Assembly (NCBI GenBank): GCA_963930775.1
Contig: OZ005706.1
Location: 7,494,428-7,558,427 of the forward strand
Source: Cliona cf. orientalis
Lineage: Eukaryota > Porifera > Demospongiae > Clionaida > Clionaidae
DNA length: 64,000 nucleotides
Direction: 5' to 3'
Below are positions 25,757 through 38,218 of the stretch, piece by piece (position 1 is the stretch's first letter; the number at the start of each line of letters is the position of its first letter). The translations under genes and the position numbers were made by a program. Below the pieces are notes generated by a model, which was not told the DNA's origin, ran no database searches, and was given only the letters and a program-made list of their open reading frames with translations.

Positions 25757-26019
25757 AAGGATGTAGACAATCTAAGAGGTCAACGCGAAAGAACTTCACT
25801 GAGACGTGGATTACGTCGATTATAGAGATACGAAAATTCACTTGTTTGCTTCGCTGGCAAGAAAGAATCTTGAAATTCTAGTATACGATGAGATTACTGA
25901 GCTCTGTAAACCTAAAGTGGGAGTGGCTCATCTGGTCTCCTAAAGTGGGTGGGGCTCGTAATGCTGATTCAGCACATTTTTAGGTGTCCCGACTTGAACT
26001 CTCCATCTCCTTGGTCCGA

Positions 26020-26515
26020 GGTCTCCAGGACCCAAGCATCAAGCTGAGGATCGAGAACGGGCTCTTTGAGTGGCTATATAGCGTGGTGCCGAGGGAGTTT
26101 CCCCACATTCATGACACCTGCTGAGCTCAGCAAATGTGGCCTAATCATGGACACCAGTTATGTGTCGCAGGTCGCTCTTCAAGACCTCAAACCAAACGAG
26201 ACGCACTTGGAATTCTGCAAGAGAATGTTTAACATCACCCGGCTGATTCTGAAGACGATTGGGCCAGCTTCTGGCAACGTGATGTTTGTCGGTCACGCTG
26301 CTACGTTGGAGGCTTGTACCAGACAGCTAGTTGGAGCTCAGCCCCGCACCGCCCAGGAGCTGACCAAGATTGTCCAAAAGATCCCCTACTGTGGACTTTG
26401 TGTGTGTCAGGAGAGCGAGTTTGGAAAGAACAGCACTTGGGACTTTATCGATCCTCCCATCCCACCTCTCACTCACGCACCAAACATCCGATTTGATTGG
26501 AGATGCCTGCAGTGA
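26020..26515 (+). pseudogene. UBASH3/STS phosphatase C-terminal fragment 4
   Basis: It is the same tail as fragment 1, open from the FMTPAELSKC region to the stop. A four-base TATA insertion near 26076 shifts the frame just upstream. It keeps VGHA and the conserved tail and lacks the first half of the phosphatase domain. Confidence 0.8.
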
Positions 26516-28302
26516 TTGTTGATGTTAGACTCTGCATAGTTCTGTGCCATGTATGTCCATACTCAGTTTATTAATGCAGCAGTTATTGTTCACATACAAT
26601 TGTTGAATTTTCTCAATCATCACAATTATGTCATAGTACTTAATATTATTACTGAGGTAATTTTCTTTTGTTTCACTGATAATTATTATTTTTGGTGGTG
26701 TTGTAATATTGGTCTAGTCTGGTACTCGACTCATAATCACTAAAGTGTAACTGAATTACAAATTACTGACACAAATTAAAATTTCTTGAAGTTAAAGATG
26801 AATGGATTCTAAATATTGTACAACATGGTGATGACCTCGGCTACGTGCTTTGTCTAGTGGTGTCTCATTGTGCGATCCTCTAATGTCAGGAGGACAGTGG
26901 AGCACTTCAATGAAGAATCTAACAAGTTGAAGGTGGCCAAAGTAGGCAGCACCATGAAGAGGAGTGTTGTTATTCTTGGCCACATACAGTGGGTCAACAG
27001 TGCTGCTCCAGGGTGAGGTACTGCACTACCTCAAGATGACCACACTGAGCTGCCATGTGCAGCGGTGTTACTCTCTCACTGTCCAAGTGCGATGGATTAC
27101 AGTTACACTGTTCTATTAAGTATTTGATGATGTGCAGATGTCCTCCTTGGGTAGCATGATGAAGGGCAATTCTACCTCCAACTCCAGTAGTCCTACACTG
27201 GTACTCAACAGGTGTAGCAATGTTAGGATCACAGTTTAGTTCAGCGATGAAGAACTTTACTATTTCCAAGTGTCCATACAAAGCTGCACGGTGGATAGGA
27301 GCTGCTCCTTGAATGCCTCTGCTAGTGACTATGTCCTTGAGTGGAAGAAACTTGCTTAGTTCATTCACTAGATATCTCACGATATTAACGTCCCCACCCT
27401 GACAAGCTAGATGTAGTGGAGTATCGCCATCATCAGCATAACACAGTGGATCCATCTGTTGCTCGGCAACCAGATAGTGGACTATATCAAGATGTTTACC
27501 AACTGCTGCATAATGAAGAGGTGTAAATGCTCGATTGTCCTGACTTGCTGGACTACATCCCCTCTCTTCGATGAAATATCTCAGCACTCGTAGTGGTCCA
27601 AATAGAGCTGAGTAGTGAAGAACATTTGCTCCAAACCTGCCTTCTTTCTGTAGTGGATCAAATTGCTTCTCCTCAATGAGTTCTTTTACTTTCTTCAAGT
27701 CTCCCCTGCCTGATGCTAGATATCGATGTAGTTCATTTTCAGTTGATGTACCAGCTACACCATGTCCCATTCCCATTCCAAGATCACCTACTTCTCTGTC
27801 CACTGGATCCTGGGAATGGAATATGGAACATTAGAACAGCCCAGACCAGTAGCAGTCAGTGATCTGACTCACCTCACTGAACTGTGTCACTCCGGCTGTA
27901 GTGCCAGTAATAACACTGCTCCTCCCTAGTGCTGAGTCAGCACTGATGGAGGCAGTATCCCCAGGTTTGCCCACAGCCAGTCCAGCAACCATCGATGATA
28001 ACTCAGCATCACCTGTAGTGACAGTAAGTGTTAAAAATAAAATTCACAGCAGATATGAAAAAACCAGCAGATCATCAGCTGAGTGCAGACTTGAGCTCCA
28101 GGTTTAATAGGCCAACCAAAAAGTTCAGGTTTCTCTGACGTACTCATCCAAAAAAGTATAGCATACAACTCGCAAAAAAATTTAAGTAGTATGGGGCACT
28201 TCAATATGCAAAACTATTATTTCGCAATACATCTGTAGAGCCACACAATAAGCTAAGCTATTTGATGATTGTACCATCATACATATAATTGCATGCTGGA
28301 TA

Positions 28303-28877
28303 TACAGTCGAGCCTCCGAACAAAGGACACTTTGGGAACGGGCCTCTTATCCTTTGCTCGGAGGTTGTCCCTATCTCGGAGGTTCATGATTTTTCAACCC
28401 ATTTTGATTGTAATATCCTTAACAAGTTAGTAAATGCACTGAAATGCATAATAAGAGTAGTAGAGATGATAATCAAGTGTTTGGTTTGTTCTGTTTTCAG
28501 TATCAACATAGCACAGGCTGGATTTTTTTGTTTCTGAAGTACTGGCTACTCCAAAATCGTTATCTGGATTCAAGGCTAATATTATTATCGCGCATGCAGC
28601 ATAATATCGCAACCGCCTAGATTGCGATAAAGGTGGGCGTGGCATCGTTAATTTAAGGGCGTGGTTTCCGGATGTCCACTATTTAGAGGCAGTTTTGCAT
28701 TGAAAAATCACGTTGGGAGCTTGGATCTTGTCCGCTGTCCGGAATCGAGAAGCGTCCGCTTCTTGGAGGTTGCTAATGTACTGTAACTATGCTAAATTCA
28801 ATCGGTAACACGGCACTTGTCCGCTATAGAGAGGTTGTCTGCTTCTCGGAGGGTCCGTTATCAGAGGCTCGACTGTA
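28303..28877. mobile_element. Tc1/mariner-pogo-like MITE in an intron of paralogue E
   Basis: The inverted ends CAGTCGAGCCTCCGAACA (left) and the complement of AGAGGCTCGACTG (right) are flanked by TA on both sides, and the interior has no transposase frame. CAGT-type ends with a TA duplication are usual for mariner/pogo relatives. The interior repeats CTCGGAGGTT-like blocks near both ends. Confidence 0.75.
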
Positions 28878-28927
28878 CGTATAGATGCATCAGACTCAGG
28901 CTTATCCCAACCAGGGTTTCATCCAGT

Positions 28928-28952
28928 GGGGGGGGGGGGGGGGGGGGGGGGG
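28928..28952. repeat. Poly-G tract of about 25 bases
   Basis: A G homopolymer lies in an intron of paralogue E. The equivalent position in paralogue C also holds a G run. Confidence 0.9.
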
Positions 28953-30269
28953 AAGCTTCCCCTCCAAACTCCCAAATTAAGATCACAATAAGTCACCAAA
29001 TCAAATCAGTAGCATTTGCTTTTGATCAAAAGTGCTAAATACGCCCACTCATTTATCACACTTCCACACCAAATTTTTGTTGCTAGATGAAACCCTGCAA
29101 ACTAATGGATGAATAGATGTTTATCATTGTCTAATTTAAGAGAAAGGGGTGCACTATTGTTAAGGGTGTGCTCCAAACAATGATTTGCACATTTAGTGCA
29201 TGCATATGACTGTGGCATCAAAGTGAAGGCTCGTCCACGGGCCCTCTTCAAAGAAATTCGTATCTAGTCACTGCTAACTCACATGTGTTTTTGCTGTGGA
29301 CAGTTGCCCCACTATCAGTGTGGTCTGAGTCTCCATCAGTCACTGGCTCCTCTACCACTTCCTGGAAACACAGAAAATGGAGCTACTCAACAAATCCATC
29401 CACTAGGGTCTGTTAACTTTACCTCAGTCTGTTGTGGAGTGAACTGGTAGTCCCCACAGGAGAGCTGTACAACACCTAGACTGGATAACTCTGCTTCCTG
29501 CTCACTGGAGAGAGGAAAGATGGCTTGCTGGACAGAAAGAGGGATTTGAAAGATAAGCTTGATGCTTCCGAGATTAACGTGACACAGCCTGAGCGCAACA
29601 TCAGAAGGAATCTTCAGGATCTTCCGCAAGTTGCCAATGAATACATTGAGGTGACTGACGGCGCAATTGTCGAACGAATCATCCAGCGTCACGAATAAGT
29701 TAGCGTACCCCTCTTCACTCATTTTCCCAACCTCTGAAGGACACTGTGTAATGCAGCACTCGGCATACTTGGTGAAGTCCTCTTTGTAGCTGGCCATGTT
29801 CTCCTTGTCTTGCTTCGTCCCGAACTCATCGATGATGTGCTCCACCATGTGGTAGTTGAAGAATGAGCAGTAGTCCTTGACAACAGACATGACAGCATCG
29901 ACAGTCTTAGCGTCAGCTAGTCCTGGTAGCTGGCTTCGCAGTGGAGATCGACCAATATCTACATATGTTGGTTTGATTGATCCTAAGCACTCCAAATTAC
30001 TGACTAGCTCAGCGACAGAGACTTTTTCCTCACGTAGAGATTTCTTCGTGGACGTGAATAGTTTTTGAAACTTGAATATCATTTGTTCAGACTCGAAACT
30101 GCATTGCTCAAAAATTTGTGGTTTATGTTTGGGAGCAGTAAAGGGAACAGACTCTGAAATGGTCACCACTGGCACCAATTCTGAACCACCTTGGACAATA
30201 CCTACACACATATTATTATGATAAAAATTGAAACTGATAATGTATAATAACAATAATATTATAGCAACA

Positions 30270-30366
30270 TAGCCTCGTCCCCAGGCCCCCTCTCGATCTC
30301 CCAGCTTTTAATGTTGCACGCAAAAAGCGGGAGGAGAGGAGGGCCTGGTACGCGACGTCACGCACG
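30270..30366 (+). repeat. Left terminal inverted repeat of the 6.1-kb transposon
   Basis: It pairs with 36319-36415 read on the other strand, with few or no mismatches over about 95 bases. Preceded by ATAGCAACA. Confidence 0.85.
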
Positions 30367-30776
30367 AAACGTCATCAATAAATGAACGTGGGCGGGGCGG
30401 CGCAGCGCTAACCACAAAAATGTATTCCAAATGACGCCACCCACGTACCTTTGGATGTTGCCGCGTGTGGATTTACCGGGAAGATCGCGGCATTCGGCGG
30501 TACTGGATGATCGACTCAAAGGCCCGTGTCCTTCGCTCAAAAGAAGATAGAAGTCTACTAATCGAGGTAAGTAGTACTACTAATGTAAATAACGGGTCCA
30601 GTGATGATGAGACTTAATAAAATGAGCGCTACTACTGTGTAGCGCTGGCGCTATGGTGGTCCATTGGCTTGGCCAATTGGGGCCCTGCTAAATCACGTGT
30701 GTACCTGATCAGCTGGTATGATCGAAGGTTTTGGCGGTGAAATTGAATTTTCAAATTTGCACCTGTCAGCTGCAAG

Positions 30777-32786
30777 ATGTCCAGTTATAAAGTATTGTGC
30801 AGTGATCAGTGCCAAGCATTTGCGAAGGGGCTGGTACCCCAGACTAGGACAAGTGGTGGTTTGTCCAATGCATGTACTGCTCAAAATAAGTTGACAGATG
30901 CCCTACGCTCTTACTATGGTTTTGCAAGTTTTCGTCCCGGTCAGCTTGAAGCTCTCCTTCCTGTGGCCCATGGTCGGGATACGTTCGTGCGTATGCCCAC
31001 TGGAGGAGGAAAGACCCTCTGCATGTTCCTTGTGCCATTGTCTATTAGCTGTGATGCCATGGGCATTATTATTAGCCCTTTGGTCGGTTTGATACAGCAG
31101 CAGGTATGTACATTTTTGTTGATTTTATTTCCATTTTAGTATTTCTAGTTGTATAGATTGGTCAGTTGAAAGCTATAGGCGTTTCAGCTACTCACGCAGT
31201 CACTGTAGGTCAGATTGCCGATATTGTTTCTGGAAAATTCCGATTTGGTTAGATACCTTATGACTATTATATCATCACCGCTTTATTGGTAAAATTTGTT
31301 TTAAGTTTTCATGTCGCCAGAAACAGCAGTAGCTGCTGAGTGGAGGAAAGTGTTTACGAACGCCTATGTGAAGCTCAAGCTCACGCTCATTGCCGTAGAC
31401 GAAGCTCACTGTATTACGGAGTGGTCAGCATCATGCATGTGTACATACGGCTTATATTTGTGTATGTTATATTGTATACATGTATGTGTATAGGGGTAAG
31501 GAATTCAGAAAAGATTTTAAGCGTATTGGCGAGATACGAGCATTAGTGGATGTTCCCTTCATGGCTCTGACTGCTTCAGCTCCTCCTCAAGTTCAGGCCG
31601 ACATTACCAATACACTTCACCTTTGCTCTCCCGTAACTGTTTCCTGTTGCCTTGATAGACCTAATGTATTTATATCAGCTTGTCCTATAGCCTCTTTGAG
31701 TGTAAGTAATATTTATTTATCATTGCACCATAGCTATTATTCAATTTTCATAATTATAGAGAGATTTGCATGGGTTTTCGGCCAGTTTAAAGAGTCCTCC
31801 TCCTAGTATTCCCAAGACTATCTTATATGTTCCCAGCAAAAACACAGCTTGCAAGGTGTATCATTTCTTAAAAGCGGTATCTGCCAACAAGCAATGTGTT
31901 GGAGTGTATCATGCTGACCTCACCTCATCAACAAGACATTCAACGTACCAGGAATTTTCAAGTAGCACATCCAAGTTGCGATGTCTTGTGGCTACTATTG
32001 CATTTGGGATGGTATGCACACACATAATATAGTATTGAATCGATTTTGTTTATTTCTCATAATTGCGTACTTCATAGGGGATGGACATTCCAGACGTTGA
32101 CCTTGTAGTAGTTTATGGAACACCTAGTACAGTTGCTCAGCTTTATCAGGTATATGGTACACGTTAATCTTTGGTTTGGTACAGCTGAATAAGCCTCTCT
32201 TTCATGGTAGCTTTTTGGTCGCGCTGGACGAAATGGCTCTGTTGCTCGGGCTCATTTATTTCACACCGTCAGGAAGAATCCTGAGAAAGATGCAGGCCTT
32301 CAAAAGTTTATTCAAGGTGGTGAAAATTGCAGGAGGAGATGTTTGCTTGAGTGTCTTGGAGATCCATCCACACTCAGCAGCCCTGGATTCGAGTGTTGTG
32401 ATTGTTGTTGCAAATCAGCACTCACACTCCCTTTGTATACTAAACTAGCTATATTAGATCCAGGAGTGGCAACCAGAAGGAAGCGCAAGGTGGAAGTAAG
32501 AACCGTAGATAAAGTTGGTTTGAGAGCAAAATTAATTCAAGCCCGACAGGATTTTATCGACCAAAGGGATGATTTTTATATGGTTGGTGTGAGTTTTGTC
32601 TGTTCAGATAGTGCAATAGATAAGTTATGTGCAGAAGCAAAGTATTTTAAAGTTATTGATGATATACCGGCAGAACTTTTTGGTATCTGGCCTGATCTCA
32701 AGATCACCTTTTTTCAGATTATTTGTGATAATTGTTCATTAGTTTCGTGTACAAACAATTCAAGGAAAAAGAGACGATTATGTTAG
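30777..32786 (+). CDS. RecQ-like superfamily 2 helicase of the transposon
   Basis: Seven exons join in frame: 30777-31103, 31157-31247, 31306-31423, 31494-31701, 31760-32011, 32078-32149, 32211-32786, giving 547 residues. Helicase motifs in order: FRPGQ (Q-motif region, ~residue 47), MPTGGGKT (motif I), SPLVGLIQQQ (Ia), DEAHC (II), TASAPP (III), ILYVPSKN (IV), GVYHADL, GMDIPDVDLV (V) and LFGRAGRNG (VI), the last split by an intron from LYQ. A Cys cluster (CRRRCLLECLGD...CCDCCC) follows, matching the zinc-binding subdomain of RecQ proteins. All motif residues look intact, so ATP-dependent 3'-5' unwinding is likely. There is no HRDC domain. It presumably acts with the neighbouring DUF6589 protein in transposition. 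Confidence 0.85.
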
Positions 32787-32884
32787 TTGCTTTTGTATAC
32801 TCTCTATGTGTAGTGTTTGTAAATAATATGAATTGAGTGTATATATGTGGATGGACCATTGTCTCTATCATCACTGGACTCAAA

Positions 32885-35757
32885 TCAAATGACGTCTGAT
32901 AGTTCGTAATTAAGGTCGGCTAATTCTGTATCGTTTTCTTCCAACTGCAGATCATCAATACTGCTTGTTGACAGGAGTGTGTCTGCTACCCAAGACGTGG
33001 TGGCAATCTTCTTGTGACCAGCATTGGTTGGATCGGTGAATGGCGGAGAGTCTCTTTCTGTGTTTTCAAAAGTCACCATATTCTCTAGAAGGGAGGTGGT
33101 CAGCTTACAGATGTCCCTTTCAGCATCTCGAATGGTGTGAGCTGTCGACTGTCGTGTTTTGAACTCGCGGTCCACCTTTTTAGAGGCATCCATGAGGAAG
33201 AGTGCACACAGAGATACATCTTCAGCGTGAGTTTGTGTAACATTACCTCCTCCTCCTCTCATAGTCTCCTTCAAAACACTAGAATGTACAAGTATAATTG
33301 ATTTGGCATGGAAATTTTGTGCATAATTTATGTGGTGCATGTATGTGTATTGACTTACAGGTTGTAGTGTTCAACCATTTGGTCGATCGGCTTTCCCCTG
33401 CCAGGTTTTCCTTCCATGTTGACCGTGCGATTATGAGTAGCGATGTATGCCAAGTGACGTGGCAGGTCAGCACACAGATTTGCTATCATGTGGACACACT
33501 CAGCTGCGTAGTTTTTACGTCCAGTTCCAATCAGCCTGGGTAACCACAATTTCCACAATCTCACGATGTGTGCACCATATTCGTATCTGATGGCATTCCT
33601 GAGATCAATGTACAGGAAGGAAGTGTGGAGAAAGGATCGATGCATTGCGTACACTGGATCACTGGAGGTGGCTGGCATTATCGTCTCGGGGAGCAGCCTC
33701 TCTGCTGTCGCCTGCAACCACTGTAGAGATTTGTCGTGTGGGATGACATCAGATGTTGATTGCAGGTTCAGACAGGTGCAGATCCTTGCCGCAAGGTGAG
33801 CTTTGAAGGTATGAACCAAGAATTCATCTCCTGTGCTAAACACCTTCACCCCTTTGTCAACTTGCTTGCGGTTAATTTTATCCCTCATGCTGCTAAGTGA
33901 TCCATGATTACCATGTGGCTCCCAAAACATAAGAAAAATCACCCTCAAGCACTCCCACAAAAAATGAAAATCACCTACAAGAAAAAATAAGAATTAGAAA
34001 ATTAAAAATACGCACATGTACATGTGTTGATTAATATATACATGTACATGTAGCTTACCAGGAACTTCATTAGCCCACACAAGTTTATCCTTGGGGTCTG
34101 GCTCTGGGGACCTCCATGATTTACTTCCTCTGATCACCTTGCATGTTAGTTGATCCCCGACCACTATCTGCAAAAGATAATTGATTCATTGCACGATACC
34201 ATGTATGTGTACACATGTGCTTTTACAAGTATATACAGTACACATGTGTGCACCTAGAGTGAGCATAGTATCAATTAAAATTGGATTATGAGGGTGCATG
34301 GGTACTTGTGTAGTAAGCACCTGATGGTCACCAGAAAGAGCTGCATCACTGTATAACTGTGCAAGGATGTCAATCGTTTCTGTCTTGTATTTTTCATCCT
34401 TCAGCAACAGTTTCATTGGCACTACCTCAGACTTCTGCACCGGGTGGATAGGCTCTACAGGAGGAATAAACTCTTCCAGATCTTGAAGGTTGGAGAATGT
34501 CTTGACCAGGAATTCTATGATGAACTGGATTGCACGTTGCTTCAGCACTCGAGCATCACTCTGACTTGGTGAAACATCCTCAATGGTAATTGACTGACGT
34601 GATCGTTGAGGAGTTTTGTCAGACCAGTCAAATTCAAAATCTGGGATGTGCCTGATCCTAATGGCCAACCGTGACGTCACGTTCATCATGGACGAGTGAT
34701 AATCTGTTGTCAAGTAATAAGGTACATGTAATTAATTTTTAATGGTATATGATGTTCAGTAACATGTACATGTACAAGACTTGCCTTCACGTTCATGGCG
34801 AATGTGTTGTTTGAGATTGAGATTATCGTAAGCCCAAATCCAGTGACCACTTCTTATAGTTTCTAAGTATCTTGCTTCGTTTGTGAGAGCTTTCAAATAT
34901 TTCCAAGCAGTAGTATATGATGCACACACGCCCATGTGATTTAAGACTGCAATTGCCTGAGTTAATTACATATACATGTACATGCACAGTATTATGCATA
35001 ATACTAGTGAATAAATCATGTTATGAATATATACCTGTCTGTTTGTAGATCGTGCAATCAACATAAAAGCGAGGAGAAGCTGAACACCAAGTACCTGAAC
35101 TGATCTGCACTTCAGCAGAGCTGTCGCTGATGTCATCACTCGAAGTTTACTGAGTTGTGCAAGATCGTCTTCCTCATCGTGCCGGCTAGTCTGACCCAGA
35201 ACATTCAACAATTCATACACTTCGGGAGCATGGGTAACTAACTCTGTGACTATCGCATCAACTGACAGTTCGTCAAAGTGACTGATTGTGTTAGGACCAT
35301 GGAAAATGCTGTGATGTGGGTGCAGTAGTTGACTCATTTGAGTATCTAGCTTTTGAGTGGAGATGAGCGACACCTGCTGCTGTTCTAACTCATGGACTCG
35401 CTTTTGTAGAAGGTGAATTTGACGTTGAAGAAGAATGATTTGTTCCGAGGAACTGTCTGCAGTGCCAGCAATGCCTGTAGATGTGGTACCCTCATCATAA
35501 ATCCTATCCATTCCAAACACGTACACATGTCGTGCCTTCCCCAAATGCTTGCTTTCAGTATTCGGAAATTGTGCACTAATTGCACGGGATAATGACTGTG
35601 TAGAGATGGATGATGATGGACAGTGGTGTTGAACGTCATCCTTCACATGAGAAAATTTAATTTTTTTTGCATCAGGTCCACTCGCTGGAGCTTCCCTGTA
35701 CAATCGCTTGAGAAGTCTTCTTAAATCTGCTTCAGTTTCCATCCTTAGTGCTTGCAA
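32885..35757 (-). CDS. DUF6589-type putative transposase of the transposon
   Basis: Six exons by splice signals: 35035-35757, 34785-34956, 34254-34703, 34059-34167, 33359-33974, 32885-33278. The second intron uses a GC donor (GCAAGT). The N-terminal part has a coiled region (QIILLQRQIHLLQKRVHELEQQ). The core carries hallmark blocks VVGDQLTCKVIRG, WANEVPGDFHF, RLWKLWLPRLIGTGRKNYA and GKPGRGKPIDQMVEHYNL, which I associate with DUF6589 proteins. The aspartate of GDQLT and downstream acidic residues are candidates for a DDD/E active site, but I cannot assign the triad. No stop or frameshift was found. The start may be the MQAL or METEAD methionine. It converges on the helicase gene. Confidence 0.75.
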
Positions 35758-36318
35758 ATGCTTGTCTCTTTTTATACTTTCTTGTGTGTTTATTTTTAGA
35801 TTACTTGCAGTTGTGTATGCTACACTATTTTTACTAAAAATAGAGCTTCACCATGATGTCATAAAAAATTTTGGTGCTGTGAGCATGAGAGTTCATGTTG
35901 TGCATGTTGCTGTGCAGACTAATTTGTGGTTGCAGGTAGGAACCCTATCCCACAGTGATCAACGACATCATGGCTGTTTCTAAATTTAACTCGTGACCTG
36001 GAAGTATATTCTGTGCAAGTGGTGTGCGTGACTCGTTAGATTTAGTGTACTGGCCGTGCATTATATAGAAAACAATTGCAAAAAGCTACAAGAAAGTACC
36101 ATGGAAGCTTAGAGGTAAGCAAGGACTACTTGTTTACTATCCAGTAATCTTTAGCTAATGGTTGTACCTTTCGGTAGGTGGCGGTATAACGCTACCGCGG
36201 ATAGCTGCTTATCTCGCAGTGTGCGGTTAGGCAAACTCGTGGGCAGGACAGTCCCTCATATCTTACACTGCCCACGCTCAATTAAATGGATTCTACCTTG
36301 AATCTACCCTTGGGATCA

Positions 36319-36415
36319 CGTGCGTGACGTCGCGTACCAGGCCCTCCTCTCCTCCCGCTTTTTGCGTGCAACATTAAAAGCTGGGAGATCGAGAGGGGGC
36401 CTGGGGACGAGGCTA
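36319..36415 (-). repeat. Right terminal inverted repeat of the 6.1-kb transposon
   Basis: Reverse complement of 30270-30366; followed directly by the second ATAGCAACA target duplication. Confidence 0.85.
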
Positions 36416-37189
36416 ATAGCAACAAACCTCTAGAGTCACTGGAGCTAGTTTGAGCTTCACCAGAAGCAGTTTCTGCACACTCCTTACTATCCTGATGTTT
36501 GTCACCAGTGCCTGTATTAAGATGCCACTAGCAGTAATAAATAAAATAATAATTACAAAGAAGTTTTTGTTTTCTCACCTTGATGCTCTGCTGCTAACTT
36601 CTGAAACTGACGCTTGTCTACTTCAGCCACAGCTCTGAGAAGATTCCTCCATGATGGTCGGCCAAACAGCTTCGTGTTATAGTTTTGTTTGATCCACTCC
36701 TTGAGGGCTTCATTCCAACAGCCAGCACTGTCCCTGGGGTTGTCCCGTTTGATAGTGTCGATTTGTTTAAACGGGAGACCTAAATATGCGCTGATTTTTT
36801 CCCAGTCACTGGATAATGATTTGCACTTGATGACCAAAATGTTCCAATGCTCATCTTCTGCAAATACATGCATAATTAAATATAAACGCGATAGAATGTA
36901 GTTTAACTTACTAAACACAGTATTATCCACTGAGGCAAGAATTTTCTTGATTTCTTGATAATCTATTTTTATGAAAGTGCAAAATATAATTACACAGTCA
37001 CAGATACAGTATACATGAAAAATTTCGCTGGATAAATATTTCACCAATATGGTAAGGGTCATGCATCTATGCAATCTTTAACACAGGACTAAAAAATAAT
37101 TTTTTTTCCAATGAGAGCAGGTGGCGAATTTGACGAATACTTTCTCCTGGCCAAAATTTCTACGTTACTACATGTATCATGATCTCACT

Positions 37190-37216
37190 TGGTCCAGGGT
37201 TGAGTTCCACATCTCC
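37190..37216 (-). other. 2A (StopGo) motif of paralogue E
   Basis: GDVELNPGP closing the 227-codon leader exon; same intron phase as in the other copies. It is intact although the gene is broken further downstream. Confidence 0.85.
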
Positions 37217-38218
37217 AGACAAGATGAGTCGTTGATGTATGACCAGTTGAGCTGCTCGAAGCTGGATTGACTCAGACCACACCCACCCCACTCCAGAGTA
37301 TACAAATATCTCACAGGAAACGTGGCTAACTGGCTCCTTGGTGACCTTTGAACCCACCACATCGCAGCTCGGTCTGGCTGCATTGTAGTCTAACTGTTTA
37401 CAAAGTTCTGCTGTTAGGAAACACCATTTCAGAAACAGCCACAGAAGATTATAAAATTTGCAGCCAATGGCCAATGTTCCACACACTACAGCCAACAGTT
37501 TGAACAGTTTCTTTACGATCTTCCAAACTATAGCCAACAGTTTGAACATGATCTTACAAACCACAGTCAACAGTTTCTTTATGATCTTCCAACAGAAACC
37601 CAGCGGCAAAGAGACAAAGAAGACAAGGAGCCAATGGCGTCTCTTGAATGACCGCCACTGCTTGGAGTGAATCACGTGATATAGAGAGTAGACGAGAAGG
37701 AGCAGTAGCACCCATACACTACACACGTCCCCCTCGCTCATCTGCCTCTTGTAGTGACGGCTGGACAACCTCCTAATTGCAAGGACCCCGCTGATCCGGC
37801 GACGATCATATTTGTCAGGGAGAAGATCGGCACGAGCCTGGGAAACGTCGAGATCAACTCCATCCATCATCGGAGCACTGGTGATGGGACCTCCACTGGT
37901 GTACAACAAGCAACAAAATGGCGGATGTTTATCGACACACTTCAGAGTACGGGGAGACTTTTCTTGCTGTCAGTTCCACAAAATAATGAAGGAATAAGCT
38001 TAAAGATATTTGGTAGATCGATCACAAATCTCTTCACCGAGACGGAGGTTTCTAGGCTTGATGAGCTGTACAGAGGCCAATGGTAAAACTGCTTCGCTGG
38101 CACTGCGGTGGATTCGAGGGGGATCCCCCATCTGCAGTGGGCGGGGCTCGTAAGTCACATGTAGAAACTGCTGACTCAACACATATTTACACGTGGTTGT
38201 TTTCTGAGTGCATCAGCT

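Larger units (their letters stand above)
2527..26770. repeat. Tandem segmental duplication: units of a 2A-Death-ankyrin gene (-) plus UBASH3 tail (+)
   Basis: The ankyrin stop codons of paralogues A-E fall at 2749, 9831, 15178, 20874 and 26792, so units are about 7.1, 5.3, 5.7 and 5.9 kb. Within a unit the order is ankyrin-exon 3' end, gene body (-), short divergent promoter, UBASH3 C-terminal fragment (+) and shared 3' flank. The flank contains a GGCGGAGTCTGATGAT block and a CTCCACCCACCACAAA block that recur at about 2540, 9610, 14960, 20655 and 42360. The left edge is near 2527, where the shared sequence starts abruptly. Length differences are mostly intronic. Confidence 0.85.
30270..36415. 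mobile_element. Complete-looking DNA transposon (AcademH-like): RecQ-type helicase + DUF6589 protein
   Basis: The ends are near-perfect inverted repeats of about 100 bases, beginning TAGCCTCGTCCCCAGGCCCC on the left and its complement on the right. They extend through a GCACGCAAAAAGCGGGAGGA block and a GACGTCACGCACG block. A perfect 9-bp direct repeat, ATAGCAACA, flanks the element (30261-30269 and 36416-36424). Paralogue D, which lacks the element, has one related site there (CTAGCAACG). The interior encodes a multi-exon helicase (+) and a multi-exon DUF6589-type protein (-), convergent with about 100 bases between stop codons. From memory, this gene pair characterises the AcademH lineage of Academ DNA transposons. 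Confidence 0.85.
26792..37870 (-). pseudogene. Paralogue E: long-leader 2A-Death-ankyrin gene, transposon-interrupted and frameshifted
   Basis: Leader/2A exon 37189-37870 (227 codons), Death domain about 36580-36858, a short linker exon ending near 36428, then an intron that now contains a 6146-bp transposon. It is followed by the unnamed-domain exon about 29422-30202, linker near 29290-29365, SADSALGRSS exon about 27873-28013 and ankyrin exon 26792-27809. One extra base in GGGTCAACAGTG (near 26994) shifts the frame between ankyrin repeats 6 and 7. The last repeats continue in another frame and end early (SIHL) where other copies read SIHPKLQ. The 5' half is close to D. If spliced across the transposon it would give a protein with a shortened ankyrin array. 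Confidence 0.7.

Noticed and set aside
33298-33799. Plus-strand frames opposite the DUF6589 gene
   Set aside because: Antisense shadows of well-supported exons; no family features.
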